From positions 5,386,001 through 5,450,000 of the forward strand of contig JBBBDQ010000346.1 of NCBI GenBank assembly GCA_037127315.1: DNA of 64,000 bases, written 5' to 3'. The translations under genes were made by a program, and so were the position numbers. This stretch comes from Ascarosepion bandense (Eukaryota; Mollusca; Cephalopoda; Sepiida; Sepiidae). This document shows, in pieces, positions 10,116 to 21,320 of this stretch. The notes below the pieces were generated by a model. That model saw only the letters and a program-made list of their open reading frames with translations. It was not told the origin of the DNA and did not search any database. Within the stretch, counting starts at the first letter, position 1, and the number at the start of each line of letters is the position of its first letter.

Positions 10116-10149
<34 letters not shown>
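10116..10149. repeat. (TC)n microsatellite
   Basis: About 34 bp of CT repeats, which create a low-complexity open frame. Confidence 0.95.
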
Positions 10150-10151
<2 letters not shown>

Positions 10152-10234
10152 TTATATATTTCCTATCGGAGTTTTATGTCAACACAGATTAAAATCGTCG
10201 GTGATGGTGGATGTTATTGTATTACCGTCCTTAT

Positions 10235-10428
10235 CATATCTCTGAAGATGGCTCATGTGAGCCGAAAGCTTAGAACCAAATTAATACAGAATTATCCAAA
10301 TGTTGGAGAATTTTTGTCTTTATTTTCAACTGAAATTAAAGCCAAAATACGACGTTTAGAACGGCTCATGATTAAACATAATAGACATTCATTGTCTCTT
10401 ATATTTAACGGTATATGTTTAGAAATAT
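10235..10428 (+). mobile_element. PLE-like 3' end, degenerate
   Basis: CTGAAGA, then GGCTC/GAGCC around a 4-nt loop, then GAAA (10242-10270) mimic hammerhead core and stem II with one extra T. The downstream part matches the foldback at 9336-9490 and ends in TA repeats. Stems I and III are not convincing. Confidence 0.4.
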
Positions 10429-10975
10429 ATATATATATATATATATATATAATTGTTAGGCTAACAATTGTCATGTCTACATATCCATATTACCCGGTTT
10501 TCTCTTTCTACCTTTTATTTTTTCTTCCCCCTCTTTCCTATCTCCAATTTGTTTTAGTCTTTTTTCCCTTCATCTCCCGTTTACCTTTCTCCTCACTTCG
10601 GTTCCTGAAGCAAGCTTATTTTCTATTTCTTTACACATATGCAATCTTTAAATGTTCTTTTTACAGATCAAGTTGAATCCATTTATGAATTCTATCTTCG
10701 TCTTACTGCTCTCTTCCTCACCCTCTGAAACAGTGTTTAGACGCCTGTCTACTAACATAATCTTCCCTTTCTTTTTTTCACTCCCACTTAAACATTTGTT
10801 TCTTAATTATTTCCTTTTTCTTTTTGTAAATGAACTTCCGGTGTCTGAAAAACTTTTTGAACTTTTTCATAATAAAAGATCGCTGACGAAGCGAACATAC
10901 TTCGCAGAGATGATCATACTACACATGTAATTTTTGAAGTTTTATTTAGAATATATATTTTTTTTTCTTCTCACA

Positions 10976-11263
10976 CCCTGATTGAGCACTCTGGAAGAAT
11001 GGTAGACTTTGAAAAACAGTAGCTACTCTGGCATGCACGCATCGCTCATTCAGTAAGGAATTAGAGCACTCTGGTTATTGGGTGTGTATAATGATAATAT
11101 ATGCGCTAAAAAGTTTGCTTTTTTCTACCAAGTGTCCTTAGCTCAGAGGTAGAATCACCGACTGGCGCCAATTCTGTCGGGTCTCAATCCTGGGTTAAAA
11201 GCAATCGGAGTCTAACCGTACTGATGATCTGTGATACAGCGAAACAGATCTGTCTGCGGATGA

Positions 11264-11267
<4 letters not shown>
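10976..11267 (+). mobile_element. Hammerhead SINE (family B), full-length type
   Basis: Order: a ~140-bp leader starting GATTGAGCACTCTGGAAGAA, an A box (TTAGCTCAGAGGTAGA, about 11137), a B box (GGGTCTCAATCCTGG), then the hammerhead, then (TA)n at 11268-11313. The leader is shared with copies at 30.0 and 55.1 kb. Internal pol III boxes identify a tRNA-derived SINE. Confidence 0.75.
11216..11259 (+). ncRNA. Hammerhead ribozyme, one stem II mismatch
   Basis: Stem I CCGTA/TGCGG, core CTGATGA, stem II TCTGT/ACAGC (closing pair mismatched), GAAA, stem III ACA/TGT with loop GATC, cleavage triplet GTC. The core is intact. The lost stem II closing pair may weaken it. Confidence 0.65.

Positions 11268-11313
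<46 letters not shown>
11268..11313. repeat. (TA)n tail of SINE B
   Basis: About 46 bp of TA directly after the ribozyme SINE, followed by TATG and TG repeats. Confidence 0.9.
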
Positions 11314-11325
<12 letters not shown>

Positions 11326-11794
11326 ATACGTGTGTGTGTGTGTGTGAATATATGCTAAAAAATACAAATATACACATTTATTTCGCACAGTTCGATGAAT
11401 CTCTGAGAAATTTATGTACCTAACAATCATCAATGTACCTAACAATCATTAATAATTTATGCCTGATGATTGTAATCTACGTGAAAGTGTATCGAAACGA
11501 TGAGTAACAAAAATAACCCTGTTATTTCACATTACGCAATATTTGATCATTACCACCCAAACCTCATATAACAGTTTTTTTTATTTATATCTAGATATGG
11601 ATGTGTTTGTCACTTTGCGCCTGTGAGACAATTGAAAGGAGACTCAGGTAAGAAGATATAGATTGCCGGTTTTAGAAGTATATACATGTAACAACAGAGT
11701 AGAGATAGGAAGCCCATTCGTGAAACGATTTGTAATATGGTGTCTGATCGTCTTTAAAAAAACAATATTAGAAAATATGGAAACTGCAAGACAT

Positions 11795-12698
11795 TGGTAT
11801 GAACATCACCCAAACCCAGTTACTCATATAGAACTTATTGCAATTGTATGTGATATTACAATACACATAGACAGAACAATCAAGCCTAATCGCCCAGACA
11901 TCGTGATCAAAGACCACAAGAACAGAATGTTCCTTCTTATTAACATGGAAGTTCATGCAGATTGTAATGAATCTTTGAAGATCTTCCAAGATAGATCCTG
12001 TAACAATTTTATGGGACTTTACAAAACACGCAGACAGAACAAACAAAGCTAATCGCCAAGACATCGTGATCAAAGACCACAAAAACAGAATGTGCTTTCT
12101 TATTGACACGGCAGTTCATGCAGACTGTAAATAGTCTGAAGATCTTCCAAGATAGAACCTGTAAAAAATTTAGTGGACTTTACAAAAAACACAGACAGAA
12201 CAATGAAAACTAATCGTCCAGATATCATGATCAAAGACCACAAAAACAGAATTTTCCTTCTTATTAACATAGAAGTTCATGCAGATTGTAATGAAACTTT
12301 GAAGATCTCCCAAGATAGAAAGTGTAACAATTTAATGGACTTTACAAAAAACACAGACAGAACAATCAAAGCTAATCACCCAGAGATCGTGATCGAAGAC
12401 CACAAAAACAGAATGTGCTTTCTTATTGACATGGCAGTTCCTGCAGATTGTAATTAATCTTTGAAGATTTTCAAAAACTACCAATCAAGTTTCAAATGGA
12501 AACTTCGAAAATGCTGCACGTGAGAACATCAACAATTTCAGTTGTAGTTGGAGCTTTCAGTTTGGTTATAAAAGGGTCCGATAGACATATTGAAGGGATA
12601 TAACACAAAACTTAAAGAAATACAAAAAGAATTCTCACAACTACAGCTCACACATTTCGAAGGGCTTAATCTTTGTAAAATGTGTGCGATCTTAGTTA

Positions 12699-12700
<2 letters not shown>
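11795..12700 (+). pseudogene. Non-LTR retrotransposon C-terminal relic
   Basis: The frame from 11777 reads WYEHHPNPVTHIE, then NRPDIVIKDHKNRMFLLINM, a motif seen near the C terminus of many non-LTR retrotransposon proteins. After the tandem duplication, an out-of-frame continuation (VVVGAFSLVIKGSDRHIEGI, about 12541-12603) matches the end of the same domain. A sister relic at 26240-26830 keeps the upstream CRFC...H zinc-knuckle part. Stops and frame changes mark it as dead. The clade is not determined. Confidence 0.55.
11869..12475 (+). repeat. Four ~162-bp in-frame tandem units
   Basis: AGACAGAAC marks the unit starts at 11869, 12032, 12193 and 12355 (spacings 163, 161, 162). The ideal unit is 54 codons and spans the NRPDIVIKDHKN block and the FQD...FTKNT linker, so the expansion preserved the reading frame when it arose. 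Confidence 0.75.

Positions 12701-12702
<2 letters not shown>

Positions 12703-12735
<33 letters not shown>
12703..12735. repeat. (GT)n microsatellite
   Basis: About 33 bp of GT repeats after the LINE relic. Confidence 0.95.
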
Positions 12736-12737
<2 letters not shown>

Positions 12738-12829
12738 AAAAATGAAAATAATCAGTGGATGACGTCAGGGATCGATGTCTCTAAATGGAATTCGGAAGAA
12801 AACGTATATACAACCGAAATCCAAAGTTA

Positions 12830-13105
12830 AAGTCAGTCAGTCACTTTGAGCGATCATATTTCGAAAGAGACATGACTGACTAGGGAGAAGATTATCCCGC
12901 AGTAGATTGCCATTACTTTCTGCGGTAAACTGATTACCAGGCAAGGCTATAGAACCCAATCTGCCCTATTATTTAACTCATAACTAGAGGGAAGTAACGG
13001 ATTAATACCTTTCCCAAGGGTATTTGTGCGTAAGTGAATACAAAAAATTCAACTGGAATTCGAACTCTGCACCCCGATTTGTCGTTCAGAGTCGAACAAT
13101 AATCA
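12830..13105 (-). mobile_element. tRNA-derived SINE family A, degenerate copy
   Basis: Minus-strand copy with the recognisable body (GACATGACTGACT, ATTATCCCGCAGTAG, TATTTAACTCATAACT). The tRNA-like head at the right end is decayed but the B-box trace remains near 13070. Confidence 0.7.
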
Positions 13106-13109
13106 TATT

Positions 13110-14010
13110 ACCTTTTTACTCGCTGTAAAGAAGAGACATTGTCGCTTGGCAAGACAGAGAGGTGTATGGGTTGACAGAGAGAGACGTTATCTAGCTACGT
13201 AATTATTGCTGAATTGAGAAGTACATTTATTGACTACTAAGAATTGGGAGATTTATTGCTCCGAACTTACAAGTTGACAGATATTTAATTAGCTTAGATG
13301 CGTCAGGACAAACCGGATGAAAAATGTTTTGGTTACGTTCCTTAAGTGAAATCTGTATACCAAATACTTATTCATCACTGCAAGCACACCAGACAAATTG
13401 GAATAAAATATTCAATTATCTCAGATTCAGACTCGAGCTTCTTTCATCTTAATTTTGAATTGTTTTCCGTCGTAACTATTCATGGTCGTCTGCCTAACGA
13501 ATTAAAAAAAAATCACTCATCAGTAACGATGCGAGACTGAGACCAGAAACACGTTTTCCGAGATAGCCTTGTTATACTTACCAGCTTTGCCAGACGTGAT
13601 AAAAATGCTTATAGTTCTCATAACATTAGACACCTTTTCTAGAGCTCTCCAGATCGCCTTAGTCTGACGGTCAGAATAAATACGAAAAATAAAAAAAGTA
13701 ACGAATGCAGAAATAATAGTCAAATACAAGCTTTGATTTTTATCTTGGCTCGAACTACGACGAAGCACGCGTGCTAGAAAAGTAGCTGTTGAACTTGTTG
13801 AACATAAATATATATATATATATATTGTAAGAAGTGTGACGTTGTCACGACATTATATATTATTATGAATCTGGTGGAGCTGGTGTGTGGAAACAATAGT
13901 CGTTATTTCGTAGCCAACCGAACCGATTTTGTAGCGATCTTGAAATTCAATTTTTTACTGGTTTATAAATCAGCCGTATTAAGTTTTTATTAGTATTAAA
14001 TAGCAAAACC
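13110..14010. other. Unannotated; TA run at 13808-13825
   Basis: No family recognised. A short minus-strand frame at 13520-13768 has no features suggesting a real protein. Confidence 0.4.
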
Positions 14011-14011
14011 T

Positions 14012-14310
14012 CAGTCAGTTAAGTGCCATACGTGATACATGCTTGGGCGATCACGTCTCGAAAGAGACATGACTGACTGGGCAGAAGATTATCCCGCAGT
14101 AGGTTGCCATTGCTTTCTGCGGTAGACTGGTTCCCGACCAAGGCTATAGAACCCAATCTGTCCTGTTATTTAACCCATAATTGGAAGAAATAGACGGATT
14201 AATACCTTTCCCAAGGATAAGTGAAGGCAGTGAATTCAGCTGGAATTCGAACTCGGCTCCCCGATTTCTCGTTCCGAGCTGATATCCAATACACCACAAC
14301 GCACATCCGC
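14012..14310 (-). mobile_element. tRNA-derived SINE family A
   Basis: Full-length minus-strand copy. Read on its own strand: GTGCGTTGTGGTG(T)A..GGATATC A-box region, GAGTTCGAATTCC B box, the AATACC/CAGTTATGGG body, ATTATCTTCTGCCCAGTCAG and an end in TTAACTGACTGA. Confidence 0.85.
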
Positions 14311-14499
14311 ATAGCAAAACGTACATGGTCTATATTGTCTAATTTTCTTGTCTCTAGAAGCACAATATTGGAAAAAGTAAAATGAATGAAAGGTTTTCCA
14401 ATTCTGGCATCGCAGACCTACATCTTCTCTTTCTATGTGCCACAACACTTCAGGACATAGGCGATTATGGTTCTCCATAAATTCTTATCTTGTGTGGGT

Positions 14500-14800
14500 A
14501 TTAGCATTTTTTGATTTCCTAAGGTTTACACCCCGTTCCAGCATTCAGTCACACAACTTGTTAGGTAAGTGGCTCCCTGCCTTCTAATATCTCTCTTATA
14601 TTCGTCTATACTTCTATGATGGAATAATATTTACATTATTTTCATTGGTTGAAATGTTTTCCTCATGTTTATTGCTATGTTTACGACGTTTCTGGCCTTC
14701 TTCAGGTGCTAGGAATTTCGAACAGAACTCTTTATTTCGATCACTGGGGTATATCATTCTCATTCCAGGTACGATGAACAGATATGATATCGGTTTTTCA
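14500..14800. repeat. Dispersed repeat, copies at 17.9 and 18.75 kb
   Basis: GGGTATTAGCATTTTTTGAT through TACACCCCGTTC recurs at 17895-18030. The later part (GGCCTTCTTCAGGTG, then TCGAAC and GAACTCTTT) recurs at 18790-18860. Family unknown; the CTTCAGGTG/CGAAC arrangement is reminiscent of PLE ends. Confidence 0.5.
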
Positions 14801-15205
14801 GTATGGCAGTGAATGTTGGACAATATCATCAAAGATTAAGAAAAAACTTGAAACAACTGAAATGTGGTTGTAAAGAAGGATGCTGCGAATATCATGGATC
14901 AAGCATGTGAGCAATGATGAGGTTTTGGAAATGATAGAAACGAAAAGGAAATTAATACTGAGCATCAGGAAAAGACAGCTGAAGTTCCTGTGACATGCAA
15001 TGAGGAAAGAAGACTTGGAGAACCTGATATTAACAGGCCAGATAGAGGGAAATAGAGACAGGGGAAAGCAGCGGATAACATATTTGAAGGACCTAATCAA
15101 TTGTTATGACGGACCGAGGGTTGCATAGTGTAACAGGAGAAAGTGTTATAAGAGCCACCAGGGAGAGGGGAACGTGGAAAACCATGATCGCCTACGTCCT
15201 GAAAT
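14797..15205 (+). pseudogene. RTE LINE, reverse-transcriptase C-terminal relic
   Basis: Conceptual translation with stops gives YGSECWTI, then EMWL-RRMLRISWI, NDEVLEMIETKRKL, IRKRQLKFL and LENLILTGQIEGNRDRGKQR. This is the conserved C-terminal stretch of RTE-clade reverse-transcriptase proteins. In-frame stops (for example within EMWL-RR) show it is dead. Confidence 0.75.
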
Positions 15206-15577
15206 GACAGGGCACATAGAAAATGAATAAGATAACTACATAGATACCAGAAGTGTTAATAATTTAAATAATGTATGTCCCTTTTCTTCAATATGGCAGT
15301 ATTATTAAGTATTCTGAGCTCTTTTTCCACATTATGTGTCCGAAGAATTTCAACTGACATTTTCTATTCTGTGTACAAGTTTCCTTTCTGTTGCCATTTA
15401 ATATAAAACATCCTTTCGATGAAAAAATTTCTGCTGACTTTAGTTATTTTTATTATCCTTGTGGGAGATTTTCAAGCATTCACTGTCATATAAGAAGATA
15501 GATATCCCATAACGATCCAGCAATCTATAATATTTTACTTTTCTCGGTACCTTGCTTAGCTTTTGGAATGAGTAGTG

Positions 15578-15885
15578 GATGTGCGTTGTGGTGCATTGGA
15601 TATCGGCTCGGAACGAGACATCGGGGAGCCGAGTTCGAATTCCAGCTGCATTCATTGCATTCAATTACGCGCAAATACCCTTGGGAAAAGGTATTAATCC
15701 GTCTATTCCTTCCAGTTATGGGTTAAGTAACAGGACAGATTGGATTCTATAGCCTTGGTCGGGAACCAGTCTACCGCAGAAAGCAATGGCAACCTACTGC
15801 GGGATAATCTTCTGCCCAGTCAGTCATGTCTCTTTAGAGACATGATCGCCCAAGCGTGTATCACGTATGGCATTTAACTGACTGA
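15578..15885 (+). mobile_element. tRNA-derived SINE family A
   Basis: Complete plus-strand copy: GTGCGTTGTGGTGCATTGGA head, GAGTTCGAATTCCAGC B box (about 15630), the body with CAGTTATGGGTTAAG, and a CATTTAACTGACTGA end. Confidence 0.88.
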
Positions 15886-16343
15886 TATCGTTAGTCCAGT
15901 GAATGTTCGGGTTAAGGTGTCGCATTTTTCATTCCCTGTTCAAACTCTTCTCAGATATTGAACTTTTGCCAAATGCTTCACCATTGCATAACTCACATCT
16001 TGCTCTTTTTCTGTCTCCCTAAATAAATTTGAAGGGAGAAACTTTTCACTCGTTCACGGATCAATGAAAAATATCGTCACATACTACTTTTTAAATTTAT
16101 CCGGTCTTTTGAGCACCAACTGACCCTATCCAATATATATCGTGTTTCAGAAATACTGTATAATTCCCAGCAAATACCGTAGTTATATATTTTTTTAACT
16201 TAGTTGATCGTGCTTTATCTGCCAGATCCTTAACTGTAGTTGATGGATACAATGGAACAGAAAGGACTGAAATTTTATGAAACACAAAGAGGGCTTGAAG
16301 GAAAATTTCCTTACGTGAAAAGTTTAAACTGCTTCAGATAACT

Positions 16344-16644
16344 AGAAGTGCGTTGTGGTACAGTGGATATCGGCTCGAAACGAGAAATCGGGAAGCCGAG
16401 ATCGAATTCCATTTCAATTCTTTGCATTCACTTACTCACAAATACTCTTGGGAAAAGTATTAATCAGTCTCTTCCCTCCGGTTAAGGGTTAAATAATAGA
16501 ACAGATTGGGTTCTCTATGCCGTCGCTGGCAAACAGTCTACCGTAGAAAGTAATTGCAACCTACTGCGGTATAATCTTCTGCCCAGTCAGTCATGTTAGT
16601 TTCGAGACATGATCGCCCAAGCGTGTATCACGTATGACATTTAG
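16344..16644 (+). mobile_element. tRNA-derived SINE family A
   Basis: Complete plus-strand copy with CAGTGGATATCGGCTCG head, a GAGATCGAATTCC B box (one change) and the usual body; it ends at GACATTTAGG. Confidence 0.87.
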
Positions 16645-16689
16645 GTATGAGTGAACTAAAAGTGTACTTATCAAAGTTAAGTAGGATTA

Positions 16690-17113
16690 AATAGATTTCC
16701 TGCGAAAATATTAGAATTTTATTTTCAAAGTCCAACTAACTTCTTTATTATGTAGTTTTAAAAATATATTCTATAATAAAATTTAAATATAAGTAAAAAT
16801 AGATAACTATTTCAGCCACCAAGTGCGTTTAAATACCGATATTTTATAGGAAAACGTTGAATTATTCTTTTAAAGTTTTTTTATTTCCATCATCAAGAAG
16901 ATTTTAGTAGAGAATTTTCATGTAAAAATATTATAATTTTATTTTCAAAGCACAACTAACTTCACCATTAAGCCGTTTTTACACAGATTTATTAATAAAA
17001 TGTTAAAATATTATAAATATACAACTATTTCAGCCGTCATGTGGGCATAAATACAGCTTTTTTTTATGAGGACATTAATATATTCTTTTCAAACGTTTGG
17101 CTATTCTAGTCAT
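16690..17113 (+). repeat. Two diverged ~220-bp tandem units
   Basis: ATTTTATTTTCAAAG plus CAACTAACTTC occurs near 16715 and 16938, followed in both by an AACTATTTCAGCC block (about 16806 and 17022). An inverted copy of 17028-17113 lies at 18050-18140. Confidence 0.6.
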
Positions 17114-17114
17114 A

Positions 17115-17890
17115 AAGAAGGAAACTTTATGCGAAAATATACGAAGATGATATATTTTATGCGAAAATATTAAAATATTCCTTTTAATAAAATGTCATGG
17201 AAAAGATATTTTCTTTATCAAATGAATATGCGTTTTATTTTTTTTTCAGTGAAAATTGACCTTTATGCAGATAAAAATCCAATGCTCTATAGAATTTTAA
17301 ATATCTTTTCACTCGAAAACAATCGAAGGGAAACATAAGAATTTATCTTTCTCTTATGAGCGATACAAATTCTTACGTCCAATGCTCAACTGAATGCTCT
17401 TCATGGTACACTGCCATATGTTTAATTCTGGTGCGGTTGTTTTTTTATGCAAATTTCCATGTGGATTTCAAAGGAATATGGACAGATTTCATTTTATTTC
17501 CATTTTCTTTATTACCCCTCTTTTCTACAGTTTTTTTTTTCAATACACATTTTTAATTCCATTCAATTCCATAAGACTTAACCAATAATCAATAGAAAAA
17601 AGTATTCAACTAAGGGCATATGGTACTTTGAAAACGTTCATAGCACAAGGAGCATATAACATTGAATTTAACGCATCCTCAGAATAGATACATGATCAGC
17701 GTTTTCTTTGATATTTGCGATAATTATTAAGATAAGAGAAAACGATAAAAAAAGTCTATCCTATGTTGTAAGTGAATATATAAAGCTGACTCAAGCGTTT
17801 CACAAAAAACAAACGTGAGAGAAAAGAGAGATTATTTTAATTTTTCGAAAAGGAGAATTATTATACATATATGTGTTTACATTCAGACTT
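17115..17890. other. AT-rich, unannotated
   Basis: No coding sequence or known repeat recognised. Confidence 0.4.
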
Positions 17891-18204
17891 CTTGTATGGG
17901 TATTAGCATTTGTTGATTTCCTAAGGATTACACCCCGTTCTAGCATTCATTCACACAACTTGTCAGGTAAGTGCCTCCCTGCCTTCTAATATCTCTCTTC
18001 TATTCGTCTGTACTTCTGGGATTGAATAATATTTACATAGCCAAACTATTTAAAAATATTTAAATAGCCAAACGTTTGGAAAGAATATATTAATGTCTTC
18101 ATAAAAAAGCTGTATTCATACCCACTTGACGGCTGATATATCTAGTTTCGGGAATTATTATTCCCTAATAAACTTAAATGCGGACAATATTATTCTTTTT
18201 TTTT

Positions 18205-18730
18205 TTTTTTTTTTATAAGCGTTTCACCCCGAGCAAGGCATGTCACTGCCACTACTGTGCAGGGGGCTACGTAGAGTGGAGAAAGGCTGGTTAAATATAG
18301 GAAATAACAGAGGGTGGGTGATAGGCGGGTGAGGATACCGAGAATGAGGGTTGGGTAGATGAGAGTGTTGTGAGAATAGTTGGGAGTTAGTGTGATAGGA
18401 GGTGTCTATTGACCCTACATTTAAACACCTGGAGATTGTAACTGTCGGGAAAGCAGACTTGTGGAAGGGAGTTCCACAGGCGGGAAGCTCGAGAAAAGAA
18501 GCTGTTGGAGTAGAATTTACGGTTACATCTTATTTGTTTAACTGTAAAAGGGTGGGACCTAGTTGCTAATCTAGTATCTCGTGTAAATTCGTGCTTGGGC
18601 GGCACCAGTGATCTAAGCTCATCGGAGCAGAAGCCATGAAAGTACTTGTAGAAGAGGCACAGGGAAGCTACATCACGCCGGTGTGAGAGCGGCTGCAGCC
18701 GGTCTGCCAAGTCAGTATCAACCATTTTCT
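18205..18730 (-). pseudogene. CR1/Jockey-like LINE 3' end
   Basis: The open frame 18387-18725 gives DTDLADRLQPLSHRRDVAS, FYKYFHGFCSDELRSL, TRLATRSHPF, FYSNSFFSRASRLWNSLP and an end in VNRHLLSH. This is the C-terminal end of a non-LTR reverse transcriptase, followed by a 3' UTR and the tail GGGTGAAACGCTTATAAAAA on the minus strand at 18205-18230. It is 5'-truncated at about 18730. Frame openness over 112 codons suggests a fairly young copy. Clade by general similarity only. Confidence 0.8.
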
Positions 18731-19319
18731 ATATTTCTGAGATGAGGTAGTATTTACGATATTTGCATTATTCGGACTATAGTCCTCATCTTTATTTCAG
18801 CCGTTGTACGCTCCGGCCTTCTTCAGGTATTTCAGGAAGTTCGAACCGAACACTTTTTTAGAATCATTGGGGTATAGGATTTTCATTCCTTGAGTAGTCA
18901 TGTCTTTTTTGGTAGTCATGAGTTATCTCCCTCTAACCCTGTAAGTTACTTGTTCACCACTGCTGTAGCCTGGTATTGAACACAACTCTTTGGGTCAACT
19001 CACAGCAACTAACCAACGTCAGGGCCATGTGTTCTTAAGTACAAGAACAACTGACTTTTTGGGACTTATAAACCTAATGTACAGCAAGCTTTTTTTTTTA
19101 CCAGAGTTCATATTACAAATTTTTTATGTTAATGGTTTTCTCTAGTACTTTTGATGTTAATGGTTTTCTCAATTTTTTTTTTACCAGAGATCATATTACA
19201 ATTTTGATACTAATGATTAGCACCTGAAGAAGGCTGTAGTGTACAACGGCCTAAACTTCGTATAAATGGCAACAAAGAAGATGATATTATTAATCAAGTT
19301 CTTCACATTCAGATTTTAT

Positions 19320-19690
19320 GTATCAATGTATTTTGATTCGGATATTATTATGCATTGATGTACTCTGATTCGGGTATTAATAATGTCCTCTTATTCGGAT
19401 ATTATTATGCATTAATGTCCTCTGATTCGGGTATTAATAATGTCCTCTGATTCAAACATTATTATGCATTGATGTACTCCGATTTGGGTCTTACTAATGC
19501 CCTCTAATTCGAGCATTATTATCAATCGACCTATTCCGATCCAGTTATTATTAATATTCTCTGATTCGAACAATATTATGCAACAATATACTTTGATTTG
19601 GGTAATTTTAGTGTCGTTTGAGTCGGGTATTATTATGTATCGACGTACCAACCGAATTATTAGAATTTGGATATTATTATATACCCATGT
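19320..19690. repeat. Degenerate ~60-bp tandem array
   Basis: Alternating motifs TGATTCGGGTATTA and ATTATTATGCATTGATGTAC recur about every 60 bp for six periods and become increasingly diverged to the right. Confidence 0.65.
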
Positions 19691-19886
19691 AGGCTTGTTT
19701 AAATTAATCGTTGAAAACCTTAAGATTTTCACTTTTTTGTTGATAAACTATATTTTTTAATTAAATGTAAATGTTTCGCAAATATATTTCAATTAAAGTA
19801 GCAGTAAAAGTCGATCTCAGACTCAAATATTCAACCACGAAATAAAAGCTTCTTGATGTGGGCAATGATGGCTCTTCATAACATTC

Positions 19887-20130
19887 GACTTATGGCCATA
19901 TCACGGTGAAACACCGTTTTCCGAACTATCATCGATGTTAAGCTACGTCGAGCTCGAGCCTGGATAGTACATGGATGGGTGATCGCTTAGAAATACCGGG
20001 TGCTGTAAGCTTAGGTATACGGTTGTTGCAATGAATAATCTTTCAGAATTGTTAATCAGAGAGCTGAGTTTCTGTTCCAATCAGGTTTTGGAAAGGTATG
20101 AATCCAACTCTTCTTCCTCCAGCTATGAGT
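19887..20130 (+). mobile_element. 5S rRNA-derived SINE (copy 1)
   Basis: 19887-20012 matches eukaryotic 5S rRNA throughout: GGCCATATCACGGTGAA near the 5' end, GTTAAGCTACGTCGAG, then ACATGGATGGGTGATCGC and ATACCGGGTGCTGTAAGCTT, including the internal promoter region. It is not a plain 5S gene: about 110 bp of further sequence (TTGTTAATCAGAGAGCTGAG, then AGGTATGAATCCAACTC) is shared with the second copy at 37.6 kb. That architecture is a SINE3-type (5S-headed) retroposon. Confidence 0.78.
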
Positions 20131-20139
20131 TAATTTGTA

Positions 20140-21055
20140 AGACTTGTATCACTAAACCACTATTATCACCTGCCTAACAAAAAAGTAATCATTCTTACAA
20201 TTTAAAAAGTCTTGCTTTAAATAACGTGAAGAAGTTTGATAACGGATGAATCACTCAATTCACATCATTGTATTATTTTTTGTTCTCGTTAATTCTTGTT
20301 CCTTTACAAGCCTTCTTTTTTAGTGTTCTGCTATCTGTTCCAACAATTCTTTTAACATTTCTGTTTAACATTTGGAAGGCGTACATCATTATTTCAATGA
20401 AGTTTCACGTTTTTGTCACATTACATATTACACCACTTCTCATAAGATTGATTTTCGGAAATTGCTTGATTCTGACGTCTCCAATTCGCAGTTCGCATCT
20501 TGGTTTGCCCCTTCTACTAACGAACAAAAATTCTATACGTCTTTTTTTTACAACTGATGGTTCATCTTTGCGCTTTTCTTTACTCCCTTGTCAAGTATTT
20601 TCTCCAAAGTCAGTAAAAATAGGGAAAAGAATGAAAATCCGGAAAAAGAAAAAATGTCCGAAAGAGATGTAAAAAATATCGTTTAAAGGAAAAGGAAAAG
20701 AAAAGAGGGTGAAAGGAATAGAGAATAATACTGAGACGACAAAAAAGGGGGACGTACAAGCTTTCTGTTCCTGAGATTTATCACTCATTTACCTCTTTGA
20801 TCTGTTAAAGTAAGTGAAACTTTCTTTTTCATTTTTTAGCAGAGGAATGCATACTTTAGGTAGGTAGAGAGGTAGGTAGGTATTTAAATTAATCTGGCCC
20901 AAAGGTTTTGACTCATTTGAGAAGCGAAAAAGAAATATTATCGAGCAACACTAACATTTATTCTTCCAGTTATGGTGCCCCGCTACGAGGAATGAACTCT
21001 TCCTCTTGTTATATATGATTACCTGCGTGACTCCCGGAGAGCAGTTAAAACAGTT
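20140..21055. other. Unannotated
   Basis: Several short frames, none with domain-like composition. GGTAGGTAGAG runs lie near 20857-20880. Confidence 0.4.
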
Positions 21056-21187
21056 TGGGCACCCCGGCGTGGTATAATAATCAGCAAGCTTGTCTCGCTA
21101 GAACTTATTACAACTGAGTACTGAGTTCGATACTCACTGGGTACACCTACCTTTAGCCTTGTACCACATCTAAGCGGCGCTTAGGAA
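21056..21187 (+). mobile_element. tRNA-like SINE family C, copy 1 of tandem pair
   Basis: A-box-like GGCGTGGTATAATAATCAGC and B-box-like GAGTTCGATACTCAC, then a short body GCCTTGTACCACATCTAAGC and an A-containing end. It is directly followed by a second copy. Confidence 0.65.
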
Positions 21188-21189
21188 AA

Positions 21190-21320
21190 GAGCACCTCGG
21201 CATGGTGTAATGGTTAGCAAGCTTGTCTTGCTACAACAAGTTACAATTGAGTATTGATTTCGATCCTCACTAGGTACCCCATGATTTCGGCTTTGTGCCA
21301 CATCTAAGCGGCACTTAGAA
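21190..21320 (+). mobile_element. tRNA-like SINE family C, copy 2 of tandem pair
   Basis: The A box TGGTGTAATGGTTAGCA is close to canonical tRNA-Asp/Glu form, B box TTTCGATCCTCAC, body GGCTTTGTGCCACATCTAAG. Confidence 0.7.

Noticed and set aside
10242..10275. Complete hammerhead at the 10.24 kb PLE-like end
   Set aside because: Core and stem II fit, but no credible stem I or III, and GAAAG lacks the expected context.
9885..10676. 263-codon open frame, the longest in the window
   Set aside because: It crosses a (TC)n run, a TA run and a PLE end; its composition is low-complexity and hydrophobic and no domain is visible.
11137..11205. Functional tRNA gene
   Set aside because: A and B boxes are present but no cloverleaf closes, and the same head recurs in multiple SINE copies.
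19887..20012. Functional 5S rRNA gene
   Set aside because: Several substitutions, no tandem neighbours, and a body shared with a second dispersed copy favour a SINE.
20268..20672. 134-codon plus-strand frame
   Set aside because: Phe/Leu-rich translation of T-rich DNA; overlapping frames of equal quality; no motif.
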